DNA from: Chitinophaga pinensis
GTDB taxonomy: Bacteria > Bacteroidota > Bacteroidia > Chitinophagales > Chitinophagaceae
Length of the DNA stretch: 64,000 bases
Direction: 5' to 3'
Assembly: GCA_945876095.1 (NCBI GenBank)
Contig: CAMCMP010000012.1
Coordinates: forward strand, 36,950 to 100,949
Shown: positions 45,675-55,269 of the stretch, piece by piece
Layout: each line of letters starts with the position of its first letter
How positions within the stretch are numbered: position 1 is the stretch's first letter
Translations under genes and position numbers: made by a program
The notes under the pieces: model-generated
Databases searched by the model: none
Told to the model about the DNA's origin: nothing
The model's input: only the letters and a program-made list of their open reading frames with translations

Positions 45675-47966
45675 ATGATTAAAAGAAATTATAAATGCAG
45701 CTATAGTTCCCTCTTCCTTGCGGGAACATTTCTGTTTCAAATTTGCCTGGCGCAAACTAGCCCGCTACTTCCGGCAGTTTCCTATGTAGATCCCACCATT
45801 GGTAACGTGGCACCGCTACTCAACAGCAACCGGCCGGTGGTGCATCTGCCAAATCAAATGGTAAGGGTATTTCCTAAAAGACAGGATCACCTGGATATGC
45901 AGATCACGGATTTCCCTATGCTGGCTACTAATATTATCACTCCTCAAATGGTGTTCGCCATTAAACCTTCTGTAGGTGAAATCAAGGATACCGGCTGGTA
46001 TCGGAGGCTTACCTATGATCATGATTTGGAAATTACACAACCCTGGTATTATGCGGTTACCCTTACGGATGATGATATCCTGACAGAGTTTACTGCAGGA
46101 GAAAAAACTGGCATTTACCGGTTTTCTTTTCCTGCAGGCGTGAAAAAAAACCTGCATCTGTCTCACTATTATGAAAACGGAGACTTTCAACTGATTGGTA
46201 ATACGGTCACAGGTAAGGAATACGTAAACGATGCCATTCATTCTCAAAAAGGAATAGCATATATGTATGGCACTTTTTCCGGAAACCCGGTTACCGGTTC
46301 TAAGGAGGGGGAGAAGAACTGGGGTAAATATACAGTCACTGGCCGACCGGCGAAGCCCACTTATATGGATGGCTTACGTGTTTTTGCAACTTATGCAGAA
46401 AAGGAAACCAGGGTAGTGGAATTCCGCTATGCGATTTCCTTCATAAGTGTCGAACAGGCAAAAAGGAATTTCGATAAGGAGTTAACCAATATAGGGTTTG
46501 AACAATTAAAAAGCAAAGGAAAGAAAATCTGGGAAAAAACTATCGGGCAGGTCAAGGTGGAAGGGGGTACGGAAGCACAAAGACGAACTTTTTACACTGC
46601 CTTGTATCGCTGTAATGCCCGCATGGTCAATATTTCAGAATATGGCAAATATTTTAGTGCTTATGATGGGCAGGTTCATACTGATAACCGCCCTTTTTAT
46701 ACGGATGACTACACCTGGGGTAATTATCTCGCACTACATCCCCTTCGCATGATATTGGATCCCAAGAAAGAGGCCGACATGCTTCAATCCTATGTAACCA
46801 TGTACGATCAAAGTGGCTGGATGCCCGAATATCCGCGTCATTTCGGAGATCGACCGGGGATGTTTGGTTTTCATTCTAATATAGTTTTCCTAGATGCCTA
46901 CCGCAAAGGAATCCGAAATTTCAACCTGCATAAAGCACTGGAAGGGATTGTTAAAAATGCAGATGAAGCTACCATGTTGCCTAGCAGAAATGGTCCAAAG
47001 GGTCCTTTGGAGGATTTCTACTATATACATGGATATTATCCTGCCTTACATCCGGGCGAAGCCGAAACCGATCCCGTGGCTTTGGGTAAACCAGGGCAAA
47101 AGCGCTCCGCCGTAGCCGTTACCCTTGGCAATAGTTATGATAGTTGGGCTTTGGCTGAGTTTGCAAAAGATTTAGGAAATGTTGATATCAGCAAAAGGTT
47201 TGCTCCAAGGGCGCAGAATTACAGGAATGTATGGCGGGATTCCCCGGGTATGTTCCTTCCCAAGGATGCTAGTGGAAAATGGATAGACATTGACCCTAAA
47301 TTCGACGGGGGACATGCCGGCAGTGATTTTTATAATGAAAATAATGGATGGAGTTATCTCTGGAATGTACAGCAGGATTTAAAAGGTCTATCTGATCTGA
47401 TGGGTGGCCCCGATAAAATGGAGAAAAAACTTGATCAGTTATTTACTGAAGGGGTTGAACGCAGTAAACCAGAGTTCTGGGAAAAATTTCCTGATCAAAC
47501 AGGGCTTATTGGAACTTTCGGAATGGGTAATCAAGTGACTTTTTTTATTCCATACCTCTACAATTATACCAATGCGCCATGGAAAACGCAGAAATATACA
47601 CGCTTATTACTGGATACTTGGTTTAAGGATAATATTTTCGGTGTACCCGGTGATGAGGATGGTGGTTCTATGTCATCGTTTGTAGTCTTTTCAGCCATGG
47701 GCTTTTTTCCTGTTACACCCGGTTTGCCAGTGTATAGCATTACCAGTCCATTATTCACCAGGGTTAGTATCAACCTGTCAAATGGTAAAACTTTTACTCT
47801 GGTGGCTAATAATTCGTCCAGGAAAAATAAATTCATACAATCAGCAACACTCAACGGAAAGACCCTGCAGTCACTCTCTTTCACGCATGCAGAATTATTG
47901 AATGGGGGAACCCTTGTCCTAGAAATGGGTGAGCAAACGAATAAAAAATGGGCGATTAAATATTAA
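45675..47966 (+). CDS. GH92-family alpha-mannosidase-like enzyme, first copy
   Basis: 763 aa from the ATG at 45675, chosen because it gives a signal peptide (SSLFLAGTFLFQICLAQ). GH92 enzymes are calcium-dependent exo-alpha-mannosidases. Family blocks: FYTALYRCNARMVNISEYGK, DDYTWGNYLALHPLRMIL, YNENNGWSYLWNVQQD (region of the general acid Glu), and GVPGDEDGGSMSSFVVFSAM with the acidic catalytic-base cluster, then GFFPVTPGLPVYSI. The N-terminus (YVDPTIGNVAPLLNSNRP) departs from the common GH92 start, so specificity may be unusual. Paralogue of the next gene. Confidence 0.85.
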   Translation: MIKRNYKCSYSSLFLAGTFLFQICLAQTSPLLPAVSYVDPTIGNVAPLLNSNRPVVHLPNQMVRVFPKRQDHLDMQITDFPMLATNIITPQMVFAIKPSVGEIKDTGWYRRLTYDHDLEITQPWYYAVTLTDDDILTEFTAGEKTGIYRFSFPAGVKKNLHLSHYYENGDFQLIGNTVTGKEYVNDAIHSQKGIAYMYGTFSGNPVTGSKEGEKNWGKYTVTGRPAKPTYMDGLRVFATYAEKETRVVEFRYAISFISVEQAKRNFDKELTNIGFEQLKSKGKKIWEKTIGQVKVEGGTEAQRRTFYTALYRCNARMVNISEYGKYFSAYDGQVHTDNRPFYTDDYTWGNYLALHPLRMILDPKKEADMLQSYVTMYDQSGWMPEYPRHFGDRPGMFGFHSNIVFLDAYRKGIRNFNLHKALEGIVKNADEATMLPSRNGPKGPLEDFYYIHGYYPALHPGEAETDPVALGKPGQKRSAVAVTLGNSYDSWALAEFAKDLGNVDISKRFAPRAQNYRNVWRDSPGMFLPKDASGKWIDIDPKFDGGHAGSDFYNENNGWSYLWNVQQDLKGLSDLMGGPDKMEKKLDQLFTEGVERSKPEFWEKFPDQTGLIGTFGMGNQVTFFIPYLYNYTNAPWKTQKYTRLLLDTWFKDNIFGVPGDEDGGSMSSFVVFSAMGFFPVTPGLPVYSITSPLFTRVSINLSNGKTFTLVANNSSRKNKFIQSATLNGKTLQSLSFTHAELLNGGTLVLEMGEQTNKKWAIKY

Positions 47967-48092
47967 AAATAGGGAATGGTCATTTATCATCCTTCTTTTT
48001 GAACGGACAATGAGTATGAATGCATTATCGAAAAAATAATCCAAATGTTTTTAACCGTGGCATAAGTAAAGCCGCCAAGCAACTATAAATGT

Positions 48093-50396
48093 ATGTTTAA
48101 ATCAATAAATTTTTTAGGGAGTATTTTTTTGGGCATCCTTCTGTTGACAGTTGGCACTATCGTTAAACTGTCTGCTCAGTCATCCAAAACTGTTCGTTCA
48201 TACCTCGAATATATTGACCCCACGATTGGCAATGTGGCGCCATTACTCAATACTAACCGGCCTATGGTTCACCTTCCCAACCAAATGGTGCGAATGTTTC
48301 CAAAACGGCAGGATCATTTGGATATGCAGATAACGGATTTTCCATTGCTATCCCTCAACATGATAACCCCGCAGGTGATCTTTGGTCTAAAACCTTCTAT
48401 CGGCGAAGTGTCAGATACCGGATGGTACCGTCGGTTGAATTATGATCATGATTTTGAAATAGTAAAACCCTGGTATTATGCTGTTTCTCTTCCAGATGAC
48501 AATGTAAAAACAGAATACACGGCTGGCGAAAGAACAGGTATCTTTCGTTTTACCTTTCCAGCGGGAGTGCAGAAGAATCTTTTATTGTCCCATTATTACG
48601 CGAATGGCAATTACGAATTCAGCAATGGAAATACCCTAACGGGAACGGAGTATATTGAGGATGCTATTCACGATCAGAAAGGCGTTGCATATATGTATGG
48701 AGAATTTACCGGTAAACCTGCCAACGGTACCAAAACCCGGGAAAAAAATTGGGGAAAGTACACAGTGGGAGGAAGGCCTGAAAAGCCAAAGATGATGGAG
48801 GGTGAAAGAGCCTTCGTTAGCTACGATTCTAAATCCTCTTCTATTGTAGAGTTTCGCTATGCTATTTCATTCATCAGCCATGAGCAAGCCAGGAAGAATT
48901 TTGAAAAGGAACTTAAAGCTACTTCCTTCGATCAAATGAAGAATAAAGGTAAGTCAGCTTGGGAGAAAGTAATTAGTCAAATAAAAGTAGAGGGTGGCAC
49001 AGAAGCCCAAAAAAGAACTTTTTATACCGCCCTCTACCGATGCTTTGCAAGAATGGTAGATATCAATGAGGGCGGACAATATTTCAGCGGTTACGATAAG
49101 AAAGTACATGCTTCTAACCGGCCTTTTTATACCGATGACTACACCTGGGGTAATTACCTGGCGCTTCATCCACTCAACATCATACTGGATCCTAAAAAGG
49201 AAGCGAATATTTTGCAGTCATATGTAGCCATGTATGAACAAAATGGTTGGATGCCTGAATATCCTAGACATTTTGGCGACAGGCCGGGAATGTTTGGTTT
49301 TAAATCCTCGGTCATGTTTTTAGATGCTTACCGAAAAGGCATCAGGAATTTTGATATCGACAAAGCCTTTGAAGGGATTTTGAAAAATACGCGTGAAGCC
49401 ACCATGCTTCCTTTTAGGAATGGACCTGCCGCAGGTCTAGAGGCATTTTATGATATACATGGATATTACCCGGGCCTGCCACCCGGCACTCCTGAAACCG
49501 ATTCTTTTGCTAAATTGAAACCAGGGCAAAAGCGATCATCCGTAGCTATTACATTAGGGGATAGCTATGACAGCTGGGCATTAAGCCAATGGGCAAAGGA
49601 TTTGGGTAAAACGGATATCTCCCGTAGGTATGCACCCCGCGCGCAAAATTATAAAAATCTCTGGTGGGACAAATACAATCTATTTATGCCAAAGGATGAT
49701 AAGGGTAAATGGATTGAGATCGATCCTAAATTTGATGGCGGAGCAAACGGGTTTGATTACTATAACGAGAATAACGGGTGGAGCTATATGTGGAATGTGC
49801 AACAGGACATTAAGGGTCTCAGTGATCTTATGGGAGGCCCGGAAAAAATGGAGCAAAACTTGGACCAGTTATTTCGCGAAGGCCTCGACAGAAGTAGGCC
49901 CGAGTTTTTTGAAAAATTTCATAATCAAACTGGTTTAATTGGACAATTTGCTATCGGAAACCAGGTAACCTTCTTCATACCTTATTTATTTAACTATACA
50001 AACAGCCCCTGGAAAACTCAAAAATACACCCGGCTAATATTGGATACGTACTTTCAGGATAATGTATTTGGAGTACCGGGTGACGAGGATGGAGGTTCTA
50101 TGTCATCCTTTGTAGTCTTTTCTTCAATGGGCTTCTTTCCCGTAACTCCCGGTATTCCCAATTATTCTATTACCAGTCCACTTTTTAGTAGAGTAAGTAT
50201 TGACCTGCCCAATGGTAAAAATTTTACGCTAGTAGCAAAAGATTTATCCCGAAAGAACAAATACATTCAGGCAGCTACACTCAATGGTAAGTCACTTAGT
50301 TCTTTATCATTTTCGCATGAAGAACTATTGAAAGGCGGAACACTCAGCTTACAGATGGGTGATAAAACAAACGTGAAATGGGTAATTAGGTATTAA
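48093..50396 (+). CDS. GH92-family alpha-mannosidase-like enzyme, second copy
   Basis: 767 aa with a signal peptide (FLGSIFLGILLLTVGTIVKLSAQ-like hydrophobic start). It aligns end to end with the first copy with few gaps and shares YIDPTIGNVAPLLNTNRP, DDYTWGNYLALHPLNIIL, YNENNGWSYMWNVQQD and VPGDEDGGSMSSFVVFSSM. The pair arose by tandem duplication. Differences lie mostly in surface stretches, so both probably keep activity and may differ in linkage or exported location. It lies 126 bases after the first copy. Confidence 0.85.
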   Translation: MFKSINFLGSIFLGILLLTVGTIVKLSAQSSKTVRSYLEYIDPTIGNVAPLLNTNRPMVHLPNQMVRMFPKRQDHLDMQITDFPLLSLNMITPQVIFGLKPSIGEVSDTGWYRRLNYDHDFEIVKPWYYAVSLPDDNVKTEYTAGERTGIFRFTFPAGVQKNLLLSHYYANGNYEFSNGNTLTGTEYIEDAIHDQKGVAYMYGEFTGKPANGTKTREKNWGKYTVGGRPEKPKMMEGERAFVSYDSKSSSIVEFRYAISFISHEQARKNFEKELKATSFDQMKNKGKSAWEKVISQIKVEGGTEAQKRTFYTALYRCFARMVDINEGGQYFSGYDKKVHASNRPFYTDDYTWGNYLALHPLNIILDPKKEANILQSYVAMYEQNGWMPEYPRHFGDRPGMFGFKSSVMFLDAYRKGIRNFDIDKAFEGILKNTREATMLPFRNGPAAGLEAFYDIHGYYPGLPPGTPETDSFAKLKPGQKRSSVAITLGDSYDSWALSQWAKDLGKTDISRRYAPRAQNYKNLWWDKYNLFMPKDDKGKWIEIDPKFDGGANGFDYYNENNGWSYMWNVQQDIKGLSDLMGGPEKMEQNLDQLFREGLDRSRPEFFEKFHNQTGLIGQFAIGNQVTFFIPYLFNYTNSPWKTQKYTRLILDTYFQDNVFGVPGDEDGGSMSSFVVFSSMGFFPVTPGIPNYSITSPLFSRVSIDLPNGKNFTLVAKDLSRKNKYIQAATLNGKSLSSLSFSHEELLKGGTLSLQMGDKTNVKWVIRY

Positions 50397-50468
50397 TGAT
50401 TATTATTCCTTAACAATCAAACTCAACTAATATTCCAACAAATAAATCACTCTTAAAATTATACGCAT

Positions 50469-52094
50469 ATGAAATACGGGAATTTATTAAGATGCCTTTT
50501 AATTTTACCTGCCATTTTATTACTGGCTTCACTGCATGCGCAAATCAATACTAAATCCAATGTGCCGGCGCCAGCCTTTGAAATTACGGGTAGTATCTAT
50601 CCCTGGGAAGTACATGATGAGGGTATCGATCTTATCCTTGACAACATGACTAGTATTGCCGGTATAAATTCGGTTTATATGCTTGCGGTTATGCACCAAG
50701 AACACCGACCCTTTAACTCCAATAATTTACCTGGTACATTTTTGTTCAATCATAACCCTGTCCGGCATGAGTGGGAAGCTGAAGATGCAAAGGCTTACTT
50801 CAGACCCCACTTGGAAATGTATGGGCGTATCAAACCTGAACCATCCAAATTTTCATGGTTGAATCAAACGGACTGGTTGAAAATTGTCCTAGATAAGGCG
50901 CATGCCCGTGGCCTGAGAGCGGGAACGGAGGTGTCGCATACCTTCATTCCTATGGAGTATTTAAAAGCACATCCCGAGTTGCAACAGCGGGATATCAATG
51001 GCAAAATATTTGAAGGAAACATGAATGCTAGGCCCTGTTCCAATAATCCTGATGTTCGTGAATACCTGCTGGCACTCTATGGCGACCTTGCTACTCATTA
51101 CGATGTAGATTATATTCAGACCTGCATGTTATTATTCAGTAATTCTGAAGACCCCTCCAAAGGGGGCACCTGTTTCTGTAACTCCTGCCAGAAGGAAGCC
51201 AAAGCCATAGGCTTTGATATGACCGCGGCAATGCTTGTTTTAAAGGATAATCCTTATGCCCAGCCCCAACTAAACCAGTGGCTGGAATTCAGGCGAACAT
51301 CCACAACAAAAATATATAAACTTGTCACCGACCGAATTCACGAAGCCAATCCTAATATTGATTTCCGGTTGAACGATCTGAACAACCGATCTTCCGGTTT
51401 GCATCTGGATGAATTAAAGGCAGGTAATATAAATTCAATTCATCTTTCTACGCATACTGAGCAAAATGGATATCAAAATTCTGATCGGTCCTCCCGTATT
51501 GCGACGACCTTGTATTATGTTGGAGAAAAGATACCTGTAATTGCAGGGGTACCCACCCGTTTACTGACGACGCCAGCTATTGTAAAATCAAGCGTAAAGG
51601 TTTCAGTTCAGTCAGGTGTAAAGGGACTGGGGGTTAAACACTATGACGGATCACCCTATTCATTATTACGTGCCCTTCGAAATGGTGTCAGTGAAGCTGG
51701 CGTAGCGGGTTTCACACCGATAGTAGGAGTGGAAGTGGAAAATATGACACTTTCAGGTTACCAACCTAGTCAATATATGAATGAGGCCAGTGTTCAAACT
51801 TCCTCTAACGGAACAGCTATCACTCAATTCGATCAGCCTACAGGAGTTTATAACCTGGTGATATCGTATGTAGATGAAAAGCAGGGTCAGGGTTCAATCT
51901 CGGTAATCGTTGGCGGTATTCAAAAGGCCACCTGGAAGTTGGATGAAGACGTAGATTGCTGGAGACGTAAGACAATAACCAACGTGAAAATTAAAAATGG
52001 TGAGGAAATAAAAATTGTGGGCGTTGCGAATGGCAGTGAATCAGCCAGGGTGGATTTTATAGAGTACATACAACAAGCTGCCAGTAAAAAATAA
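50469..52094 (+). CDS. Secreted TIM-barrel glycoside-hydrolase-like protein
   Basis: 541 aa with a signal peptide (LLILPAILLLASLHAQ). The central part resembles GH-like barrels: FSWLNQTDWLKIVLDKAHAR followed by GLRAGTEVSH, the sequence DVDYIQTCMLLF with CFCNSCQKEA (a Cys cluster seen in GH42-like and other uncharacterised barrel families), and DLNNRSSGLHLDELKAGNIN. The C-terminal 110 residues form a beta-sandwich-like carbohydrate-binding domain (TGVYNLVISYVDEKQGQGSI). No CAZy family can be assigned with certainty. Its place in the PUL suggests action on the same glycan. Confidence 0.6.
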   Translation: MKYGNLLRCLLILPAILLLASLHAQINTKSNVPAPAFEITGSIYPWEVHDEGIDLILDNMTSIAGINSVYMLAVMHQEHRPFNSNNLPGTFLFNHNPVRHEWEAEDAKAYFRPHLEMYGRIKPEPSKFSWLNQTDWLKIVLDKAHARGLRAGTEVSHTFIPMEYLKAHPELQQRDINGKIFEGNMNARPCSNNPDVREYLLALYGDLATHYDVDYIQTCMLLFSNSEDPSKGGTCFCNSCQKEAKAIGFDMTAAMLVLKDNPYAQPQLNQWLEFRRTSTTKIYKLVTDRIHEANPNIDFRLNDLNNRSSGLHLDELKAGNINSIHLSTHTEQNGYQNSDRSSRIATTLYYVGEKIPVIAGVPTRLLTTPAIVKSSVKVSVQSGVKGLGVKHYDGSPYSLLRALRNGVSEAGVAGFTPIVGVEVENMTLSGYQPSQYMNEASVQTSSNGTAITQFDQPTGVYNLVISYVDEKQGQGSISVIVGGIQKATWKLDEDVDCWRRKTITNVKIKNGEEIKIVGVANGSESARVDFIEYIQQAASKK

Positions 52095-52097
52095 TAA

Positions 52098-52278
52098 ATG
52101 AGTGTGTTGTTCGCCAATTTGAACAGTCGAATAAGAAATAGATGTTGGCAGGTAATAAGTTAGATATTGCGGAAGGGGATATTATTGAAAAATCTAGTAA
52201 TGTGTATTCTCTCTATTCGATTTCTACGAAAAAAATAAAAAGGGAATTGATGCAATTAAAAATACTTTTTTGATTGTG
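52098..52278 (+). pseudogene. Decayed fragment of a second mnmE (G-domain part)
   Basis: From about 52114, the DNA aligns with mnmE at 28555 and on: shared stretches include AGTCGAATAA and GGTAATAAG. In frame it reads QFEQSNKK, a stop (TAG), then MLAGNKLDIAEGD. The intact gene has EFEESNKKYVLAGNKSDIAMNG. After a one-base frameshift it continues as KNKKGIDAIKNTFFD against KNKMGIEQIKDALFD. It therefore corresponds to about residues 325-380. The copy is diverged and has both a stop and a frameshift, so it is an old remnant and not a recent duplication. Confidence 0.8.
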
Positions 52279-52404
52279 TTTTATAATTGATACATATTAA
52301 ATTCTGATAGTCTATAAAATATGAATTGGATTTAGTTTAGGAAGTATTTAACTATACGAGTAAAATAATAATTAAAAAAAATTGATATCCAAAACTAATA
52401 AAAT

Positions 52405-54168
52405 ATGAACTGGACACAGGTAATTGATCCGTTTAATAATATTTTTTTATCTGCGATGATGGCTATGGTACCGATTATTTTTATATTCTGGGCACTAATC
52501 ATTAAAAAGATGAAGGGTTATCAGGCGAGCTTTATAAGCACCTTGTTAGCATTGCTGATTGCTATTTTTGTATACCAAATGCCTGTTAAATTAGCATTGC
52601 TTTCTACACTCAATGGTTCGTTTTATGGACTGTTCCCTATTTGTTGGATTATCATTTCGGCGGTATTCCTATTTAATATTACCATCAAAAGCGGGCAGTT
52701 TGAGATCATCAAACATTTTATGGCATCCATTACTTCCGACAGGAGGATGCAGGCATTACTGATTGCATTTTCATTTGGTTCTTTCCTTGAAGGTACTGCA
52801 GGATTTGGCGCTCCGGTAGCCATTACTGCAGCCATGCTCGTTGGCTTAGGTTTTAACCCATTATACGCTGCTGGCATCTGCCTCATTGCCAATACTGCTC
52901 CGGTGGCTTTTGGAGCGATTGGTATACCTATCACAGTTGCATCACAGGTTACCGGTATACCCGAAATGGCGATCTCCCAAATGGTGGGCAGAACCCTCCC
53001 GATTTTGTCGTTGTTGCTTCCGTTTTACTTAATAATTCTGATGGCGGGAATTAAAAAATCTGTTGAAGTATTACCAGCTATATTAGTATCGGGTATATCC
53101 TTTGCTTTGTTACAGTGGTTTTCTTCCAATTACCTCGGGCCGGCACTTCCGGATGTATTTGCAGGTCTTGGGTCGATTATTTCCCTTGTCATTTTTTTAA
53201 GATTCTGGAAACCCAAAAAAATATGGCGTTTTGAAAATGAGCCTGCTCCAATAATTAATTCAGATGTAACCTATACTACTGGGCAGATAATCAGAGCCTG
53301 GTCTCCTTTTATTTTACTAACGATCATGATTATTGCTTGGGGATTACAACCTATTAAAAATTTATTAAACGTTGCTGGCCAAATGCAGTTTGAATTTCCC
53401 GGTCTTCATAATGTTATCATTGACGTTAAAGGAAATTTATTGCCACACATTTTTAAGTTTAATTATTTATCTGCTTCGGGCACAGCTATATTTATTTCAG
53501 CCCTTATTTCAATACCATTGGTAGGACTGCGGTTTTCGGATGGTGTAAAAACCTTTGGCGAAACGTTAGTACAACTTAAATTTCCCATATTCACGGTAGC
53601 AACCGTACTGGGATTCGCTTATATTGTAAATGATTCTGGTATTACTTTAACGATGGCAAGTGCGTTGGCAAATACCGGGTTTTTATTTCCATTTTTTGCC
53701 CCTGTACTGGGATGGTTGGGGGTATTTATTACCGGGTCCGATACTTCAGCAAATGCATTGTTTGGTAAATTGCAATATGCAACAGCAAGCTCTATTGGGG
53801 TGGACCCTGTGGTGACTGTTGCAGCAAATGTGTCTGGCGGCGTGGTTGGCAAAATGATTTCTCCGCAATCAATAGCAGTAGCCGCGGCCGCTGGAGGACT
53901 AATAGGAAAAGAAGCCGATTTATTTCGGTTTACTGTAAAGCATAGCTTTTTTATGCTAATCATCATTTGTTTTATTGTATTTGCGCAGGCCTACCTTTTT
54001 AAATGGATGATACCGGCTTACCATATGCTAAATACTAAAGCAATTCCTGCAGTAACGAATCCAACAACCGGGTATATTTATATTTTTATCTTGTTAGTTG
54101 TTTTAGTTGCATTGGCTTTGACAGTTTTTTTGCTAGGCAAAAAAAATAGCACCAAATCAAAAATTTAA
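52405..54168 (+). CDS. LctP-family L-lactate/glycolate permease
   Basis: 587 aa, about 13 hydrophobic segments. The LctP/LldP signature GSFLEGTAGFGAPVAITAAM is clear, as are ITGSDTSANALFGKLQ (given here as TGSDTSANALFG) and ANVSGGVVGKMISPQSIAVA. The family carries L-lactate, D-lactate and glycolate with protons. It heads the right-hand metabolic group and presumably feeds the LutABC/malate synthase unit 16 kb away. Confidence 0.93.
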   Translation: MNWTQVIDPFNNIFLSAMMAMVPIIFIFWALIIKKMKGYQASFISTLLALLIAIFVYQMPVKLALLSTLNGSFYGLFPICWIIISAVFLFNITIKSGQFEIIKHFMASITSDRRMQALLIAFSFGSFLEGTAGFGAPVAITAAMLVGLGFNPLYAAGICLIANTAPVAFGAIGIPITVASQVTGIPEMAISQMVGRTLPILSLLLPFYLIILMAGIKKSVEVLPAILVSGISFALLQWFSSNYLGPALPDVFAGLGSIISLVIFLRFWKPKKIWRFENEPAPIINSDVTYTTGQIIRAWSPFILLTIMIIAWGLQPIKNLLNVAGQMQFEFPGLHNVIIDVKGNLLPHIFKFNYLSASGTAIFISALISIPLVGLRFSDGVKTFGETLVQLKFPIFTVATVLGFAYIVNDSGITLTMASALANTGFLFPFFAPVLGWLGVFITGSDTSANALFGKLQYATASSIGVDPVVTVAANVSGGVVGKMISPQSIAVAAAAGGLIGKEADLFRFTVKHSFFMLIIICFIVFAQAYLFKWMIPAYHMLNTKAIPAVTNPTTGYIYIFILLVVLVALALTVFLLGKKNSTKSKI

Positions 54169-54197
54169 ATTTTAATATAACGAAATAGATTTTACAG

Positions 54198-55109
54198 ATG
54201 AACGAACCAATGAGGAAATTTATGAGAGTGGGTCTTGTCCACTTTATGGCTTATCCTACTACTATGAAGGGTGAAGGCCCAGTTATTGAAACAATCAAAA
54301 AAGTAGTATTAGATGATTATTTTTCTGCAATCGAGATAACAACGATTAAAAATGAGGAAGATCGAAACAGCGTAAAGAAAATGCTGGCATCATCGCATAT
54401 GACGGTAGCTTATGGTGCCCAGCCTAGATTGCTTACCACGGGCCTTAATATCAATGACCTGGATGAAACGGGCCGCCAGAAGGCATTGACTAATTTAAAG
54501 GAAGGTATTGATGAAGCGTATGAGTTGGGTGCTAAAGGGTTTGCTTTTCTAAGTGGCAAGTACGAAGAAGAAACAATAGAACAATCATTTGAAGCACTGG
54601 TGAAATCCACCAACGAAATATGTGCCTACGTAAAAAGTAAAGGGAGCATGCGGGTTGCGTTAGAGGTATTTGATTATGATGTTGACAAAAAAAGCCTAGT
54701 AGGGCCAGCAGCAATTGCATTACGTTATGCTAAGGAAATAAGAAAGGAACATGCGCATTTTGGTTTAATGGTTGATTTGAGCCATATCCCTCTCATTCAT
54801 GAGACGGTGGAAGAATCACTGCTGCCAGTGAAAGATTATATTATCCATGCGCATATTGGTAATTGTGTTGTAAAAAGTGCGGATATGCCAGCATATGGTG
54901 ATGTTCATCCACGTTTCGGTTTCCCGAATGGTGAAAATGATGTAGATGAGGTAGTGCATTATCTCAGAGTTTTATTTGACATAGGATTTTTGAATGACAA
55001 AGAGCCTCCGATTGTAAGTTTCGAAATTAAGCCCTTTGGTGATGAAGATCCCGATGTAGTGATTGCCAATGCAAAGCGCACGCTAAATGAGGCTTGGGCA
55101 AGACTGTAG
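54198..55109 (+). CDS. Sugar-phosphate-isomerase/epimerase-like TIM-barrel protein
   Basis: 303 aa, xylose-isomerase-like TIM barrel (AP endonuclease family 2 fold). Likely metal ligands sit in VALEVFDYD (Glu), LMVDLSHIPL (Asp/His), IIHAHIGNC (His) and VSFEIKPFG (Glu). It has no signal peptide, so it is cytosolic. Relatives include hydroxypyruvate isomerase and keto-sugar epimerases. With a hydroxypyruvate/glyoxylate reductase and a tartronate-semialdehyde-reductase-like gene close by, a hydroxypyruvate isomerase-type step is attractive but unproven. It is 30 bases downstream of the permease gene. Confidence 0.75.
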   Translation: MNEPMRKFMRVGLVHFMAYPTTMKGEGPVIETIKKVVLDDYFSAIEITTIKNEEDRNSVKKMLASSHMTVAYGAQPRLLTTGLNINDLDETGRQKALTNLKEGIDEAYELGAKGFAFLSGKYEEETIEQSFEALVKSTNEICAYVKSKGSMRVALEVFDYDVDKKSLVGPAAIALRYAKEIRKEHAHFGLMVDLSHIPLIHETVEESLLPVKDYIIHAHIGNCVVKSADMPAYGDVHPRFGFPNGENDVDEVVHYLRVLFDIGFLNDKEPPIVSFEIKPFGDEDPDVVIANAKRTLNEAWARL

Positions 55110-55269
55110 GAAAAGCAATCAATTTCATTTTCTTAACTTACTTATACCTAGATGTGCCCTGGTGTAGGTTAATATAAAAGTAAACGACTTCGAAAGTTTA
55201 ATAATTCGTGATTCGCCATTGAGGTTACTAACTAAACATTTTTTAAATCAAGAAAAATAGAAGGCTCAC

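Noticed and set aside
45816..46247. A 143-codon minus-strand frame inside the first GH92 gene.
   Set aside because: Shadow of the real gene; no start signal or family features.
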